From positions 62,001 to 126,000 of the forward strand of contig NZ_JAMXOE010000013.1 in assembly GCF_024055575.1 (NCBI RefSeq): DNA of 64,000 bases, in the 5' to 3' direction. How positions within the stretch are numbered: the stretch's first letter is position 1; the number at the start of each line of letters is the position of its first letter. Shown piece after piece: positions 8,543 to 17,688 of the stretch. The notes under the pieces are model-generated. The model was not told where the DNA came from. It ran no database searches and saw nothing but the letters and a program-made list of their open reading frames with translations. The stretch is from Mucilaginibacter flavidus. GTDB taxonomy: Bacteria > Bacteroidota > Bacteroidia > Sphingobacteriales > Sphingobacteriaceae. A program made the position numbers and the translations under genes.

Positions 8543-11500
8543 ATGAGCCTATCCGCCAAAAAAGTCATATTCAAAACGCTGAAAATAACCGGCATTACTA
8601 TCGGTTCGCTGCTTATTCTTTTATTTGCGTTGCCCTGGCTGTTCCCGCAAACGGTAAGCAATAAAATAAAGCAATTTGCAAACGGGAGCATTAATGGCAA
8701 GCTGGATTTTTCCAAAACAAGCCTGTCGTTTTTTAAGCATTTTCCAAACCTTACCCTTACTTTATACGACCTCGACCTGCACGGAAGCGCGCCCTTTGAT
8801 AAAGACACACTTGTCGCCGCCAAAGAGGTTTCATTCGGGATTGATTTGACCACCCTGTTTGAAAAAAAGCTGACGATTAACAAAGTATTTTTGAGCGATG
8901 CTTTTATAAATATCCAGTCTGACACTGCCGGCCATGTGAACTACAACGTTTATAAAGGCAAAGGCAATAACGCAGCCCCAACGGATACCGGCAGTGCATC
9001 ATTAGGTATTAACCAGATATTAATTGAAAACAGCCGGCTGGTTTATAATGACCGCTCGCTGCCCATGAAGTTTGTGGCGCGAGGGATAAGCTACTCGGGC
9101 AAGGGGGATTTGAGCAAGGATGTGTTCGATCTTTATACCCACACCGAAATGAAGTCGGTTGATTTTTATTATTTTGACGTGCCTTATGTAATCAACAAAA
9201 CGCTGAATGCCGATTTGGTAACCGAGATAAACACCAAATCGCTGGCATTCTTTTTCCAGAAAAACGACCTGCTGCTGAATAAGCTGCCTGTTAATTTTAT
9301 AGGCAAGTTTGCGTTTTTAAAGACTGGCTATAGTATGGATTTTGCCATAAACTCGCAAGACAGCCGGCTGGAGGATATTGTAAGCGCACTTCCGCCAGAA
9401 TACTTAAAACGGCTGGATAATACCGAGGTAAAAGGCAACGGCAATATTAAGCTAAAGCTGGCCGGTCTTTACAATGCAGCCGACAGCACCCTGCCCAGTT
9501 TAAGCCTTAACATTAAGATACGCGACGGCTATATCAACAATAAAAAAGCACCGTCGCCCATCAGCAACCTGTATATGGATTTTGACACCCAGTTGCCTGG
9601 CCTGGACCCTGATAGTTTACAGGTTAATTTGGATTCGTTGCACCTTAACATGGGCAAGGATTATTTAAACTCGGTGCTCCACATTAAAGGCGCGTCAAAG
9701 CCACTTATTTACGCCAAGCTGAATACCGAGCTCGACCTTGAAAAATGGAACAAGGCATTCGGCATAAAAGCGGTGGATTTAAAGGGCCGGTTTGCTTTAA
9801 ACATGCTGGCGCAGGGCAGGTATACTACCGCCATAAAACGCACGGGTACTATACACAAAAGGGTAGATACGGTTATTACCAGCATCCCAAAATTCAGCGT
9901 AAAATCAACTTTCAGCAACGGGTATATCAAATATGCAAGCGTACCCGAGGCGGTTAAAAATATCAGCTTTAACATGACCGCCGATTGCCCGGATAACAAT
10001 TATGAGCATACCAGCTTCGCCATAAATGATTTGAATGCTAACGTGCTTGAAAACTTTATAAAAGGCCATTTTAAAATGACGGCGGCGCCCGGCTTCCCGA
10101 TGGATGCTGCTTTACAGGCTAAGTTTAATATGGCAGATATCCGGAAAGTTTATCCTATCGATAGCCTGGGTGTTTCATTGGCCGGTAACCTGGCGGCCAA
10201 TTTGGAGACAAAAGGCAAATACCTACCCGCTAAAAAAGTATTCCCGGTTACTAAAATCAATATCAACCTGCAAAATGGGCAGATAAAAACAAAATATTAC
10301 CCGCACCCAATTGAAAATATACAGGTAAACACCAACATCACCAACAGCACAGGCACGCTGGCCGGGATGAAGGTGCTTATCAAACCGGTATCGTTTATGT
10401 TTGAAGGCAAGCCTTTTGCGTTTAGCGCCGATTTAAAAAACTTTGATAACATAAATTATAAAGTAAACTCATCGGGAACGCTTGATGTGGGCAAAATTTA
10501 CCAGGTGTTTGCCGTTAAAGATTATAATGTGCACGGGCTGATAAAAACCAAACTGTCATTAAACGGCAGGCAGAGCGACGCCGCGGCAGGCAATTATGCA
10601 AAGCTTCATAATTCCGGTTCCATGGATGTGAAAAACCTGGCGGTAACATCGGCGCTGTTCCCCAAACCATTCTTAATTAATAACGGCCTGTTTAGCTTTA
10701 AGGACGACAAGATGATGTTTGATGCCTTTAAAGCTACCTACGGTAAATCAACAATTTCCCTAAACGGTTCGATATCGAATGTTATTGAGTATGCCACCAA
10801 GCCAGGCTCGGTACTTAAAGGGACTTTAAACTTTGGCAGTCCATTACTTATTGCTGATGATTTTATGGCCTTTGCTAGTACTTCGCCAACCCAAAGCGGG
10901 CATCCCGGCGCGGCAACATCTGGCGTAATTATGGTGCCTAAAACGCTTGATTTAACCTTTACTGCCGATGTAAAAAGCGTTAAATACAACGGCCTCGATA
11001 TTAAAGATGCCAAAGGGCAAATGGCCATCACAAATGGCAACATCGTATTAACGCAAACAGGCTTTACAATTATTGATGCCCCGGTAACCATGGATGCCAC
11101 TTACAGCAGCCAGAGCGAAAAGAAAGCTACATTTGATTACCACATCAGCGCCAAACATTTCGATATACAAAAGGCCTACAAACAAATAAAATTGTTCCGC
11201 GATATGGCCACCTCGGCAAAGAGTGCGCAGGGCATGGTATCCCTTGATTATAAGCTAAGCGGCAGGTTAAACAGCAATATGCAACCCGTTTATCCGTCGA
11301 TAAAAGGCGGCGGTGTGCTATCAGCCGAAAAAGTAGCTTTCCACGGGTTTAAACTTTTTGGCTCAGTTGCCAAAGAAACCGACCATAAAATAGATAGCGG
11401 AGATGCCAAAAAAGTGAATATCGAAACTACTATCGCCAACAATATCATCACCATAAAACAAACTAAAATGCGTATGGCCGGCTTCCGGTTAAAGTTTTCG

Positions 11501-11674
11501 GGTCAGGTTAGTTTTGATAATGTGCTGAACCTGCAATTCAGGCTGGGCCTGCCGCCATTTGGTATTTTCGGTATCCCGATGACGATAACCGGTACGCAGG
11601 CTAACCCTAAAATACGGTTAGGCAAGGCCAAAAAAGATGATGAAATTAAGGAGACAGAGGATAACGGGGAGTAA
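8543..11674 (+). CDS. AsmA family inner-membrane/periplasmic protein
   Basis: A 1043-residue protein with one N-terminal membrane helix (about 10-33, ITIGSLLILLFALPWLF) and a long beta-rich periplasmic body. AsmA-like proteins form elongated groove-like folds linked to lipid transport and outer-membrane assembly. The N-terminal pattern KLDFSKTSLSFFKHFPNLTL is a classic AsmA signature, and the C-terminal half contains LRLKFSGQVSFDNVLNLQ-type repeats with GLPPFGIFGIPMTITGTQ near the end. The start at 8543 is chosen because it puts the membrane helix at the N-terminus; the frame extends 16 residues further. Monocistronic. The charged tail KKDDEIKETEDNGE is unremarkable. Confidence 0.88.
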   Translation: MSLSAKKVIFKTLKITGITIGSLLILLFALPWLFPQTVSNKIKQFANGSINGKLDFSKTSLSFFKHFPNLTLTLYDLDLHGSAPFDKDTLVAAKEVSFGIDLTTLFEKKLTINKVFLSDAFINIQSDTAGHVNYNVYKGKGNNAAPTDTGSASLGINQILIENSRLVYNDRSLPMKFVARGISYSGKGDLSKDVFDLYTHTEMKSVDFYYFDVPYVINKTLNADLVTEINTKSLAFFFQKNDLLLNKLPVNFIGKFAFLKTGYSMDFAINSQDSRLEDIVSALPPEYLKRLDNTEVKGNGNIKLKLAGLYNAADSTLPSLSLNIKIRDGYINNKKAPSPISNLYMDFDTQLPGLDPDSLQVNLDSLHLNMGKDYLNSVLHIKGASKPLIYAKLNTELDLEKWNKAFGIKAVDLKGRFALNMLAQGRYTTAIKRTGTIHKRVDTVITSIPKFSVKSTFSNGYIKYASVPEAVKNISFNMTADCPDNNYEHTSFAINDLNANVLENFIKGHFKMTAAPGFPMDAALQAKFNMADIRKVYPIDSLGVSLAGNLAANLETKGKYLPAKKVFPVTKININLQNGQIKTKYYPHPIENIQVNTNITNSTGTLAGMKVLIKPVSFMFEGKPFAFSADLKNFDNINYKVNSSGTLDVGKIYQVFAVKDYNVHGLIKTKLSLNGRQSDAAAGNYAKLHNSGSMDVKNLAVTSALFPKPFLINNGLFSFKDDKMMFDAFKATYGKSTISLNGSISNVIEYATKPGSVLKGTLNFGSPLLIADDFMAFASTSPTQSGHPGAATSGVIMVPKTLDLTFTADVKSVKYNGLDIKDAKGQMAITNGNIVLTQTGFTIIDAPVTMDATYSSQSEKKATFDYHISAKHFDIQKAYKQIKLFRDMATSAKSAQGMVSLDYKLSGRLNSNMQPVYPSIKGGGVLSAEKVAFHGFKLFGSVAKETDHKIDSGDAKKVNIETTIANNIITIKQTKMRMAGFRLKFSGQVSFDNVLNLQFRLGLPPFGIFGIPMTITGTQANPKIRLGKAKKDDEIKETEDNGE

Positions 11675-11716
11675 GCAGTTTTACTTCAAAACACAGACGG
11701 ATATTAGGTACATAAA

Positions 11717-11745
11717 AGTATTATAGTTAACTTAGTATTATAGTT
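11717..11745. promoter_or_regulatory. 12-bp direct repeat upstream of the REC gene
   Basis: AGTATTATAGTT occurs at 11717-11728 and again at 11734-11745, start-to-start spacing 17, ending 19 bases before the ATG of the REC protein. Paired direct repeats in this position resemble binding sites of dimeric response regulators. No partner has been identified. Confidence 0.4.
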
Positions 11746-11764
11746 GTATAATAAGTTAAATAGC

Positions 11765-12229
11765 ATGTCGGCGGATAAAATAACTATACTTTATGTAGAT
11801 GACGAGGAAAACAATTTGTTTTCTTTCAAGGCAACTTTCAGGATTAAATACAATGTTCTTACCGCACTCAGCGGCGATGGTGCCTTAGCAATATTGGAGA
11901 AAACTTTGGTGCATATTATTGTCACTGACCAGCGCATGCCGGGAATGACGGGCGTTGAGTTTTTAGAAAAAGTACTGGAAAAATACCCCGACCCGATGCG
12001 GATTCTTTTAACGGGCTATGCGGATATGGATGCAGTGGTAGATGCGGTTAACAAAGGAAAAATTTTTCATTACCTGGCAAAGCCGTGGGATGAAGAAGAG
12101 CTGGATTTAACTATACAGTCGGCCTACGCAAAATACCTGGAAAAACTACAGTTAAAAGAGACAAATGCAAAGCTGGAAGTATCAAATGAACAACTGGAGT
12201 TTTTACTACGGCAAAAGCTTCTTTCCTGA
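11765..12229 (+). CDS. stand-alone REC-domain response regulator
   Basis: A 154-residue receiver domain with a short helical tail. Acidic pocket D12-D13, phospho-acceptor D55 in IIVTDQRMPGMTG, switch Thr in ILLTGYAD and Lys in YLAKPWDEE. The tail (about 125-154) is predicted coiled coil (KLQLKETNAKLEVSNEQLEFLL) and no output domain follows. Its REC domain is a clear paralogue of the one in the REC-kinase encoded at 12655-13740 (shared YVDDE, DQRMPG, KPW). ATG at 11765 is preferred over a TTG seven codons upstream. The 3' end overlaps the convergent gene by 24 bases. It probably acts with the neighbouring kinases, for example as a phosphate relay. Confidence 0.85.
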   Translation: MSADKITILYVDDEENNLFSFKATFRIKYNVLTALSGDGALAILEKTLVHIIVTDQRMPGMTGVEFLEKVLEKYPDPMRILLTGYADMDAVVDAVNKGKIFHYLAKPWDEEELDLTIQSAYAKYLEKLQLKETNAKLEVSNEQLEFLLRQKLLS

Positions 12230-12655
12230 CAGAACTATTTTTTCATCAGCTAACCCCATGTTTTTTAATAGCGACAACAGTTTTTCAATTGTAAAGGGTT
12301 TTTCAATAATGCTCCCTACTATTCTTTTATTAAATTCCGTATGTATATCAGCCGGGGCCCTTGTTGCCGATAAGATAGATAGTATAATAACGGTATAGCA
12401 ATCCTGTATTTGCGGGCTGAATTTTTCAAACTCCTCGATAAACTGAAAGCCGTTCATTAGCGGCATCTGTATATCAAGCAAAATGATAGTAGGCTTGGTC
12501 TTAACGCCTTGCTCTTTTATTGCTTCAAGAGCATTATTTGCATTTTGAAAAGATATTATATCCAGATTTTTAAAAGCGCGCTCAATAACCTTTTGAATAA
12601 CAAAGCAATCAAGTTCGCTGTCGTCAATAATAATAAATGAAAATTCTTTATCCAT
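12206..12655 (-). CDS. single-domain response regulator
   Basis: A 149-residue receiver domain without output module. Acidic residues D11-D12 (FIIIDDSELDCFV), phospho-acceptor D61 in IILLDIQMPLMNGFQF, Ser/Thr in ILSILSATR and Lys in IIEKPFTIEKL. This DIQMPxMNGF type resembles receivers fed by hybrid kinases in Bacteroidota. Its ATG shares the A of the TGA stop of the upstream REC-kinase gene, so the two are translationally coupled and very likely cognate. Confidence 0.9.
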   Translation of the reverse strand: MDKEFSFIIIDDSELDCFVIQKVIERAFKNLDIISFQNANNALEAIKEQGVKTKPTIILLDIQMPLMNGFQFIEEFEKFSPQIQDCYTVIILSILSATRAPADIHTEFNKRIVGSIIEKPFTIEKLLSLLKNMGLADEKIVLSGKKLLP

Positions 12656-13740
12656 CAGATAGAAGGAATTATTATTTTGAATGTTGTTCCCTTGTGCAGA
12701 ACAGAGTTAACTTCGATATTGCCGCCTAACTTTAGTATTGCACTTTTAACATTGTACAAGCCAAAGCCCGATCCGGCCTCCTGGAAATTTGCGCGGTAAA
12801 ACAAGTCAAATATTTCCCCGATATGATTTCCCAAAATGCCAATACCTGTGTCTTTTACATAAATTATTGCCTGGTTTTTATGCACCTCGATACTTACTTC
12901 TACAGATTTATTAGTGCTTTTTTTATCCTGGTATTTAAACGCGTTTGATAATAAATTATTAAGAATAAGCCTTAGCGGGACCTCATCGCTCCTGAAAACT
13001 TCTCCCTGGTCGACGGTTGTGGTAAACACAATTTTATTTGATTTTGAAATCACCATATACATGGCTTTCAAATCATCAATAATTTTATTAAAATCAATAT
13101 TTGTTATTTTTAATTCACCCCTTTGTAAACTATAGTAGTCGTGCATACTTAAAATATAAGTATCGAGCTTTGTCAACGATTTTCCCATCAAAAACAACAT
13201 CTCCTTTATCTCCTCAATATCGTCGATCTCGCCCGCCAGGTTGATGGCCCCCAGCATACCCGAAAGCGGGCCCCTGATGTCGTGACTAACGCTATAGGCA
13301 AACTTGGTTAATTCGGCATACGCTTTTTGTAGCTCCTCATTTTTAACCATTAGCATTGAGTTGGCCGTATAAAATTTATTGGCCTCATCTATCGATGAAA
13401 GGATGTCGGCCTCGGCCCACGGTTTTTTTACGTACCTGAATATGTTGCCCCTGTTTATAGCTTCAATTATTGATTCAACATCCGTATAAGCCGTGAGCAG
13501 GATGCGAACAGGAAGGGGGTGGCTGATCCGGATCTCCTCAAAAAAATCAACCCCGGTTTTACCGGGCATGCGTTGATCGCAAAAAATAATTTTAATATCA
13601 GGATTATTGTCCAGGTAATTTATTGCCTGTGGAATGTTTACCGCTGTCAGTACATGATAATCCACCCTAAATGATGCTTTAAAGCCTATAAGGTTACCAG
13701 GCTCGTCATCTACATACAAAATTTTTATTTTCTCAGCCAC
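12655..13740 (-). CDS. REC-histidine kinase (N-terminal receiver, C-terminal kinase)
   Basis: A 361-residue soluble kinase that starts with a receiver instead of a sensor domain. REC about 1-120: D11-D12, D55 in FCDQRMPGKTG, Lys in YVKKPWAE. Then a coiled linker (125-147), the H box with H153 in FAYSVSHDIRGPLSGM, and a HATPase_c domain (about 240-361) with LILNNLLSNAFKYQ, DTGIGIL and GSGFGLYN. The start codon is GTG at 13740. With no membrane segment it must receive phosphate or protein contacts from elsewhere; the 7TMR-DISM kinase 209 bases upstream is an obvious source. It overlaps the following single-domain regulator by one base. Confidence 0.9.
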   Translation of the reverse strand: MAEKIKILYVDDEPGNLIGFKASFRVDYHVLTAVNIPQAINYLDNNPDIKIIFCDQRMPGKTGVDFFEEIRISHPLPVRILLTAYTDVESIIEAINRGNIFRYVKKPWAEADILSSIDEANKFYTANSMLMVKNEELQKAYAELTKFAYSVSHDIRGPLSGMLGAINLAGEIDDIEEIKEMLFLMGKSLTKLDTYILSMHDYYSLQRGELKITNIDFNKIIDDLKAMYMVISKSNKIVFTTTVDQGEVFRSDEVPLRLILNNLLSNAFKYQDKKSTNKSVEVSIEVHKNQAIIYVKDTGIGILGNHIGEIFDLFYRANFQEAGSGFGLYNVKSAILKLGGNIEVNSVLHKGTTFKIIIPSI

Positions 13741-13949
13741 TGTGTTACAGTTTAGGTGATTTACAGGTAAACCAATTTACTTCAATTTACTATCAAATAT
13801 AACGGATATGTAGCGATTAAAAATGATCGGGACGGTATAAATAAATGATTTCTGTCAGCATTTGCCTGGTTATCAGGCTCTGGGCATTAACCTAATGGTA
13901 TTAACAAGTGTAATATCATATAGGATTTGCTTTAGCCGGTCCCCAATAT

Positions 13950-16088
13950 TTAATGATTTATGGGTATTTGTAAAACAAACGCAGCTCCCTCGCCGGGTAT
14001 ACTGTCAACGCGTATTGTTCCATTATGTTTTTTAATTGTATTATATGCAATTGACATCCCTAAGCCGGTACCCTCTCCCACGTCTTTAGTAGTAAAAAAA
14101 GGCTCAAACAGCTTTTTCTGAGTCTTGTCATCCATACCCATTCCATTGTCTTTTATGGTGATAAATACATTTTTTTCGTCGCGATTGGTTAAAATGTTTA
14201 TTTCGCCACCTTCGTTCTCTCCGAATTTTTTATGTACTGCGTAAACTGCATTCGAGATAATATTCAAAAACACCTGGTTCATCTTGCCGGCATAGCATTC
14301 TACCTTTGGCAGATCGCCGTAGTGTTTAATTACCTTTATTTTGTTCAGCATATTATTTGCAATAATCATTGTCGATTCAAGCCCTTCATTAATATCGGCT
14401 TTCTTTAGATCGTCCTCATCCAGCCGCGAAAATATTTTCAGTCCTTTAACAATTTCGGCAGTACGGGTGGCGCCTTCGTTTATTCCCTTTACCAAATGTT
14501 TTATTTCGTGGGTTAGGTAATCAAAGTCCAGTTCTTCCTTATATTCTTTTATCTGTTTTTGTTTATCAGCCGGTGAGGAATCTGATATGCCTACATTTTC
14601 AATAACCGTGAGTGCCTCCAGCATTATTTCAATGTCGCGGTTTAATGGCTTTATGTTCGAGGTAACAAAATTTATCGGGTTGTTAATTTCGTGAGCTATA
14701 CCTGCAGTTAACTGGCCCAGCGAAGCCATTTTTTCTGCCTCTACCAGCTGGCTTTGGGCCTGTTTTAAATCTTCAAGGGTTTGGTTCAGTTCCAGGTTTG
14801 ATTCGCTTAATGCAGTTGTGCGTTCCGTCACCTTTAGTTCCAATATTACATTCTGTTCTCTTATTATACGCTCATTCTCCATGGCAATACTCAGGGCCTC
14901 GGCTTGTGATTCTGCCTTTTCGCGTTTTAAAATATTTATCCTGTCGGCCAAACCAAAGGATAGCAAGGCCATTTCTATTACCGAGGCGCCCTGCATAGAA
15001 TAGCTGGTAAATGTATTATAGGGTAAAACGCCGTTATCTTTCAGTGCAAATATGATGGCCCCTATAAGTAAAACTGACCACGAAAAGAAAACGAACTTAG
15101 CCGGCCGGTACCCCTTCCGCATCACAATGGCAGAAACGATCAGGATGCTAAAAGCAAACAAAGTGGTCGACAGTTGCATAAGTTGAAAGCCAACTTGCAC
15201 CATGCCGGCAAGTGTAAGCAATAGCGCTGTGGATAGCAGGACGATAACTATAATAAGGACAACATCAAATTTCCTGGCTCGTTGCCTTGTTGAGAGAAAC
15301 GACCTGGTAAACAGGGTCGCTGCTATCGCTCCCAGGCAGGCAAAAAGTATTACGCTTTTTAGTTCAAACGCGGGAAAATTCCCCCACAAGTATTGGAAGG
15401 TAAACCCTTTAATTCCAATCTGGGTAAGGCCAACCGACGCAACGTAGGTAACATAGTACAGGTAACTTTTATCTTTAACTGTAAAAAAGATAAAAAGGTT
15501 ATACAAAAACATTATTAATACCGCACCTAAAAAGATCCCCGACAACTGGTTTTCTTTACTTAGGAATTGCCATAAATCGGTTTTTTGGTTTATCGATATT
15601 GGCAAGATCAATTGCTCGGAACTTTTAATCCGCAGGTAATAGGTTTTGCTGGTATTGTAGGGGGCATTAAGGTCGAAAATATAATCGGGGTGCTGGTATT
15701 GGCGGGTATCGAAATTCCTGATCTCGCCCATTAAAATGCCCTGGTAATGATTTTGTGCGTCCGGCGCAAAAAACTCCACTTCATCAAGTATCGGGTAAGC
15801 TACATCCAAAAGCAGGTCAGCGTTTTTAGTTTGATTGGTAACTGTAAACCGTAACCATGTACTAACTGCAGAGAATCCAAGATTGGGGACATCTTTATCG
15901 TATTGTTTGAACCCTGCAGACCGGACTACATCTGCAAAGGTAAGTTCCTGTGTGCTTTGCAATACTGAAATTTGCCTGCCAATCATAATCCTTCCGTCTG
16001 ATTCATGGATGATTACATCAGCGCTTGCCCGGGTATTGACAAACAGGAAAGAAAGACAAATTAATAACCTGAAAAAATGCGTAGCCAT
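13950..16088 (-). CDS. 7TMR-DISM sensor histidine kinase
   Basis: A 712-residue membrane kinase. Signal peptide (1-23), a periplasmic 7TMR-DISM extracellular domain (about 30-180, with the LRFTVTN and YYLRIKSSEQLILPI patterns), seven hydrophobic helices (about 185-390), a coiled coil (395-450, EKAESQAEALSIAMENERII), then GQLTAGIAHEINNPINF with phospho-acceptor H466, and a HATPase_c domain ending LGMSIAYNTIKKHNGTIRV. 7TMR-DISM extracellular domains bind carbohydrate or other small ligands. It follows the methyltransferase gene by 8 bases and the GNAT gene before that, so all three are probably one transcript; that context suggests the ligand could be their product. Confidence 0.92.
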   Translation of the reverse strand: MATHFFRLLICLSFLFVNTRASADVIIHESDGRIMIGRQISVLQSTQELTFADVVRSAGFKQYDKDVPNLGFSAVSTWLRFTVTNQTKNADLLLDVAYPILDEVEFFAPDAQNHYQGILMGEIRNFDTRQYQHPDYIFDLNAPYNTSKTYYLRIKSSEQLILPISINQKTDLWQFLSKENQLSGIFLGAVLIMFLYNLFIFFTVKDKSYLYYVTYVASVGLTQIGIKGFTFQYLWGNFPAFELKSVILFACLGAIAATLFTRSFLSTRQRARKFDVVLIIVIVLLSTALLLTLAGMVQVGFQLMQLSTTLFAFSILIVSAIVMRKGYRPAKFVFFSWSVLLIGAIIFALKDNGVLPYNTFTSYSMQGASVIEMALLSFGLADRINILKREKAESQAEALSIAMENERIIREQNVILELKVTERTTALSESNLELNQTLEDLKQAQSQLVEAEKMASLGQLTAGIAHEINNPINFVTSNIKPLNRDIEIMLEALTVIENVGISDSSPADKQKQIKEYKEELDFDYLTHEIKHLVKGINEGATRTAEIVKGLKIFSRLDEDDLKKADINEGLESTMIIANNMLNKIKVIKHYGDLPKVECYAGKMNQVFLNIISNAVYAVHKKFGENEGGEINILTNRDEKNVFITIKDNGMGMDDKTQKKLFEPFFTTKDVGEGTGLGMSIAYNTIKKHNGTIRVDSIPGEGAAFVLQIPINH

Positions 16089-16096
16089 ATTGGTTA

Positions 16097-16861
16097 TTAT
16101 TTAATGCATGACGCGATTACAAGGTTAACAGAACAGGCGAAATAGTGCCCGTCGTCTGCTTTTTGCAACGCGTCGGTGAAAGCCCGGCCGTCCTCTTCCC
16201 GGATATGGCCTTTTTCGGCTGCCTCAGTTATCATTTGCTCTATCTTGAAAAGTTCGTTTGCCGTTTTTAAATTATCAGTAACAAAAGGATGTATTTCAAA
16301 TTGGATGTTCCTGAAATTATTTTGCTGTAAATAGCTGACGAGTTTTGCGGCCGCAAAACCGTTGTTTATTTTGACATCGGTATAATAGGCATTTACCTTT
16401 TTTTGTACATCAACAAACTTCGTGTAAAAAGATAAGCTGCTCCAATCGGTTTCAATAATAACTAAAGGGCAGTCCTTTTTTAGTATCCTGCTGACTTCGC
16501 CTATTACTTGCTCCGGGTTAGTCAGATGCTGTATCACCCGTTCGGTCCTTAGCCCCGATATTGTTTCATCCCCGAATGGCAAAGGATAAGCCTCGGATAA
16601 TATAAAATCAACATTGCTGACTTCTTTTGATTGTTCTTTTGCCTGTTGAAGCATCACTGGGTCGTGGTCGATGCCGATTACTTTAACATCCTTGCCCGTT
16701 ATTTTCGCCAGTTCAATAACATCATTCCCTGCCCCGCACCCAAGGTCGATAATAGTTCCGCTGTTTATCTTTTGAAAAAAAGTATAAGAGTGCTCTTTTA
16801 AGTTTAGCAACAGTCGCCTTGAATTTTGCAGATAGTTGATATCGTAGTGTTTGTTTGCCAT
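16097..16861 (-). CDS. class I SAM-dependent methyltransferase, UbiE-like
   Basis: A 254-residue soluble methyltransferase. The SAM-binding glycine motif is IIDLGCGAGNDVIELA (about 36-51), the ribose-binding acidic residue follows in VIGIDHDPVMLQQAKEQ, and motif IV-like SGLRTERVIQHLTNPEQVI lies near 115. The C-terminal half (WSSLSFYTKFVDVQKKVNAY onward) resembles small-molecule methyltransferases rather than RNA or protein ones. It lies 20 bases after the GNAT gene and 8 before the 7TMR-DISM kinase. The substrate is unknown; methylation of whatever the GNAT protein acylates is one possibility. Confidence 0.85.
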   Translation of the reverse strand: MANKHYDINYLQNSRRLLLNLKEHSYTFFQKINSGTIIDLGCGAGNDVIELAKITGKDVKVIGIDHDPVMLQQAKEQSKEVSNVDFILSEAYPLPFGDETISGLRTERVIQHLTNPEQVIGEVSRILKKDCPLVIIETDWSSLSFYTKFVDVQKKVNAYYTDVKINNGFAAAKLVSYLQQNNFRNIQFEIHPFVTDNLKTANELFKIEQMITEAAEKGHIREEDGRAFTDALQKADDGHYFACSVNLVIASCIK

Positions 16862-16881
16862 GGTATGATGAAGTTAAGGTA

Positions 16882-17688
16882 TTAAAAACTGATGCTTTCC
16901 TCTTGAATTTCTGATTCTAAAAACGCACTTTCTGCTGCTGCTATAGTATGGAATAAATCCCACCTGTTAAGATGAGGGATACCGAGTTCAAAATCTATTG
17001 TTATCTCTTTTTTCTTTAATTCATGTATCCTTAAGCTATCGGGATTAGCCCGCATTTGCATTATTGCAAGCTTATCCTCCTCAGCAGCCAGGCTTAAATC
17101 CGAAACATCTTTTAAAATCATGGCTGTTGCAATAAGGTCGAGTTTAGGGTAATAAAAGGTTCCGTTATTGCCGATATTATCTACCAGCACCATTCCGCAA
17201 TTTACAACAGGTTTTACAGTATATGGTGCACATAATGCAAAAAGTGATTGTAACCCTATTTGTGATGAAATTGCTATAAGTGTCCGTATAAGCAATGGCG
17301 TCCCTATTCCGTACCCGGCAAGTTCGTGCGAATTCCATAGCCCGCAAATTTCACCGGTACCTTGTTTTGAAAAATCCCAAACAAGTTTAAATATTCCGGG
17401 GTCCATTGTGCCTGTTGCCTGCTCTATTGGTAATGGTTCAGACCCGCCGGCAACATGTACCCTTGCACCTCCATATAAAGTTTTCCCGTCTTTCGATTCT
17501 ACAATTATTACAAAAACTGCAGGGTTTTTTGCCCACCCATTTTTTGAAGAGGTAACCTTTGTAACACCAATACTCGTTAAAACGGCTGTGTGCCCTTCAA
17601 TAAATAGCTCACAGGTTTCCGGCTCGTCAATTGCCCTAAAGGCCCGAAGCCTTAATTCGGGCGTGCTTTTTTTAAAATGGTCTTCCAT
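16882..17688 (-). CDS. GNAT-fold protein with autoinducer-synthase-like layout
   Basis: A 268-residue soluble protein I cannot assign to a named family. Order of elements fits the acyltransferase fold: an N-terminal strand pattern, FVIIVESKDGKTLYGGARVH followed by SEPLPIEQA (compare the G-x-x-R strand and LPIE turn of acyl-homoserine-lactone and N-acyl amino acid synthases), then GEICGLWNSHELAGYGIG at about 115-132, LIRTLIAISSQIGLQSLF (the long helix), and PYTVKPVVNCGMVLVDN. The C-terminal 70 residues are helical. It is the first gene of a tight operon with a methyltransferase and a membrane sensor kinase. A signal-synthase role is inference from fold and context only. Confidence 0.55.
   Translation of the reverse strand: MEDHFKKSTPELRLRAFRAIDEPETCELFIEGHTAVLTSIGVTKVTSSKNGWAKNPAVFVIIVESKDGKTLYGGARVHVAGGSEPLPIEQATGTMDPGIFKLVWDFSKQGTGEICGLWNSHELAGYGIGTPLLIRTLIAISSQIGLQSLFALCAPYTVKPVVNCGMVLVDNIGNNGTFYYPKLDLIATAMILKDVSDLSLAAEEDKLAIMQMRANPDSLRIHELKKKEITIDFELGIPHLNRWDLFHTIAAAESAFLESEIQEESISF

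Noticed and set aside
8470..8925. Minus-strand frame of 151 residues over the AsmA start
   Set aside because: It is the shadow of the AsmA coding region; composition and lack of homology fit antisense noise.
11765..12655. Convergent overlap of the two REC genes as a frameshifted fusion
   Set aside because: They are on opposite strands and both domains are complete, so this is a normal tail-to-tail overlap.
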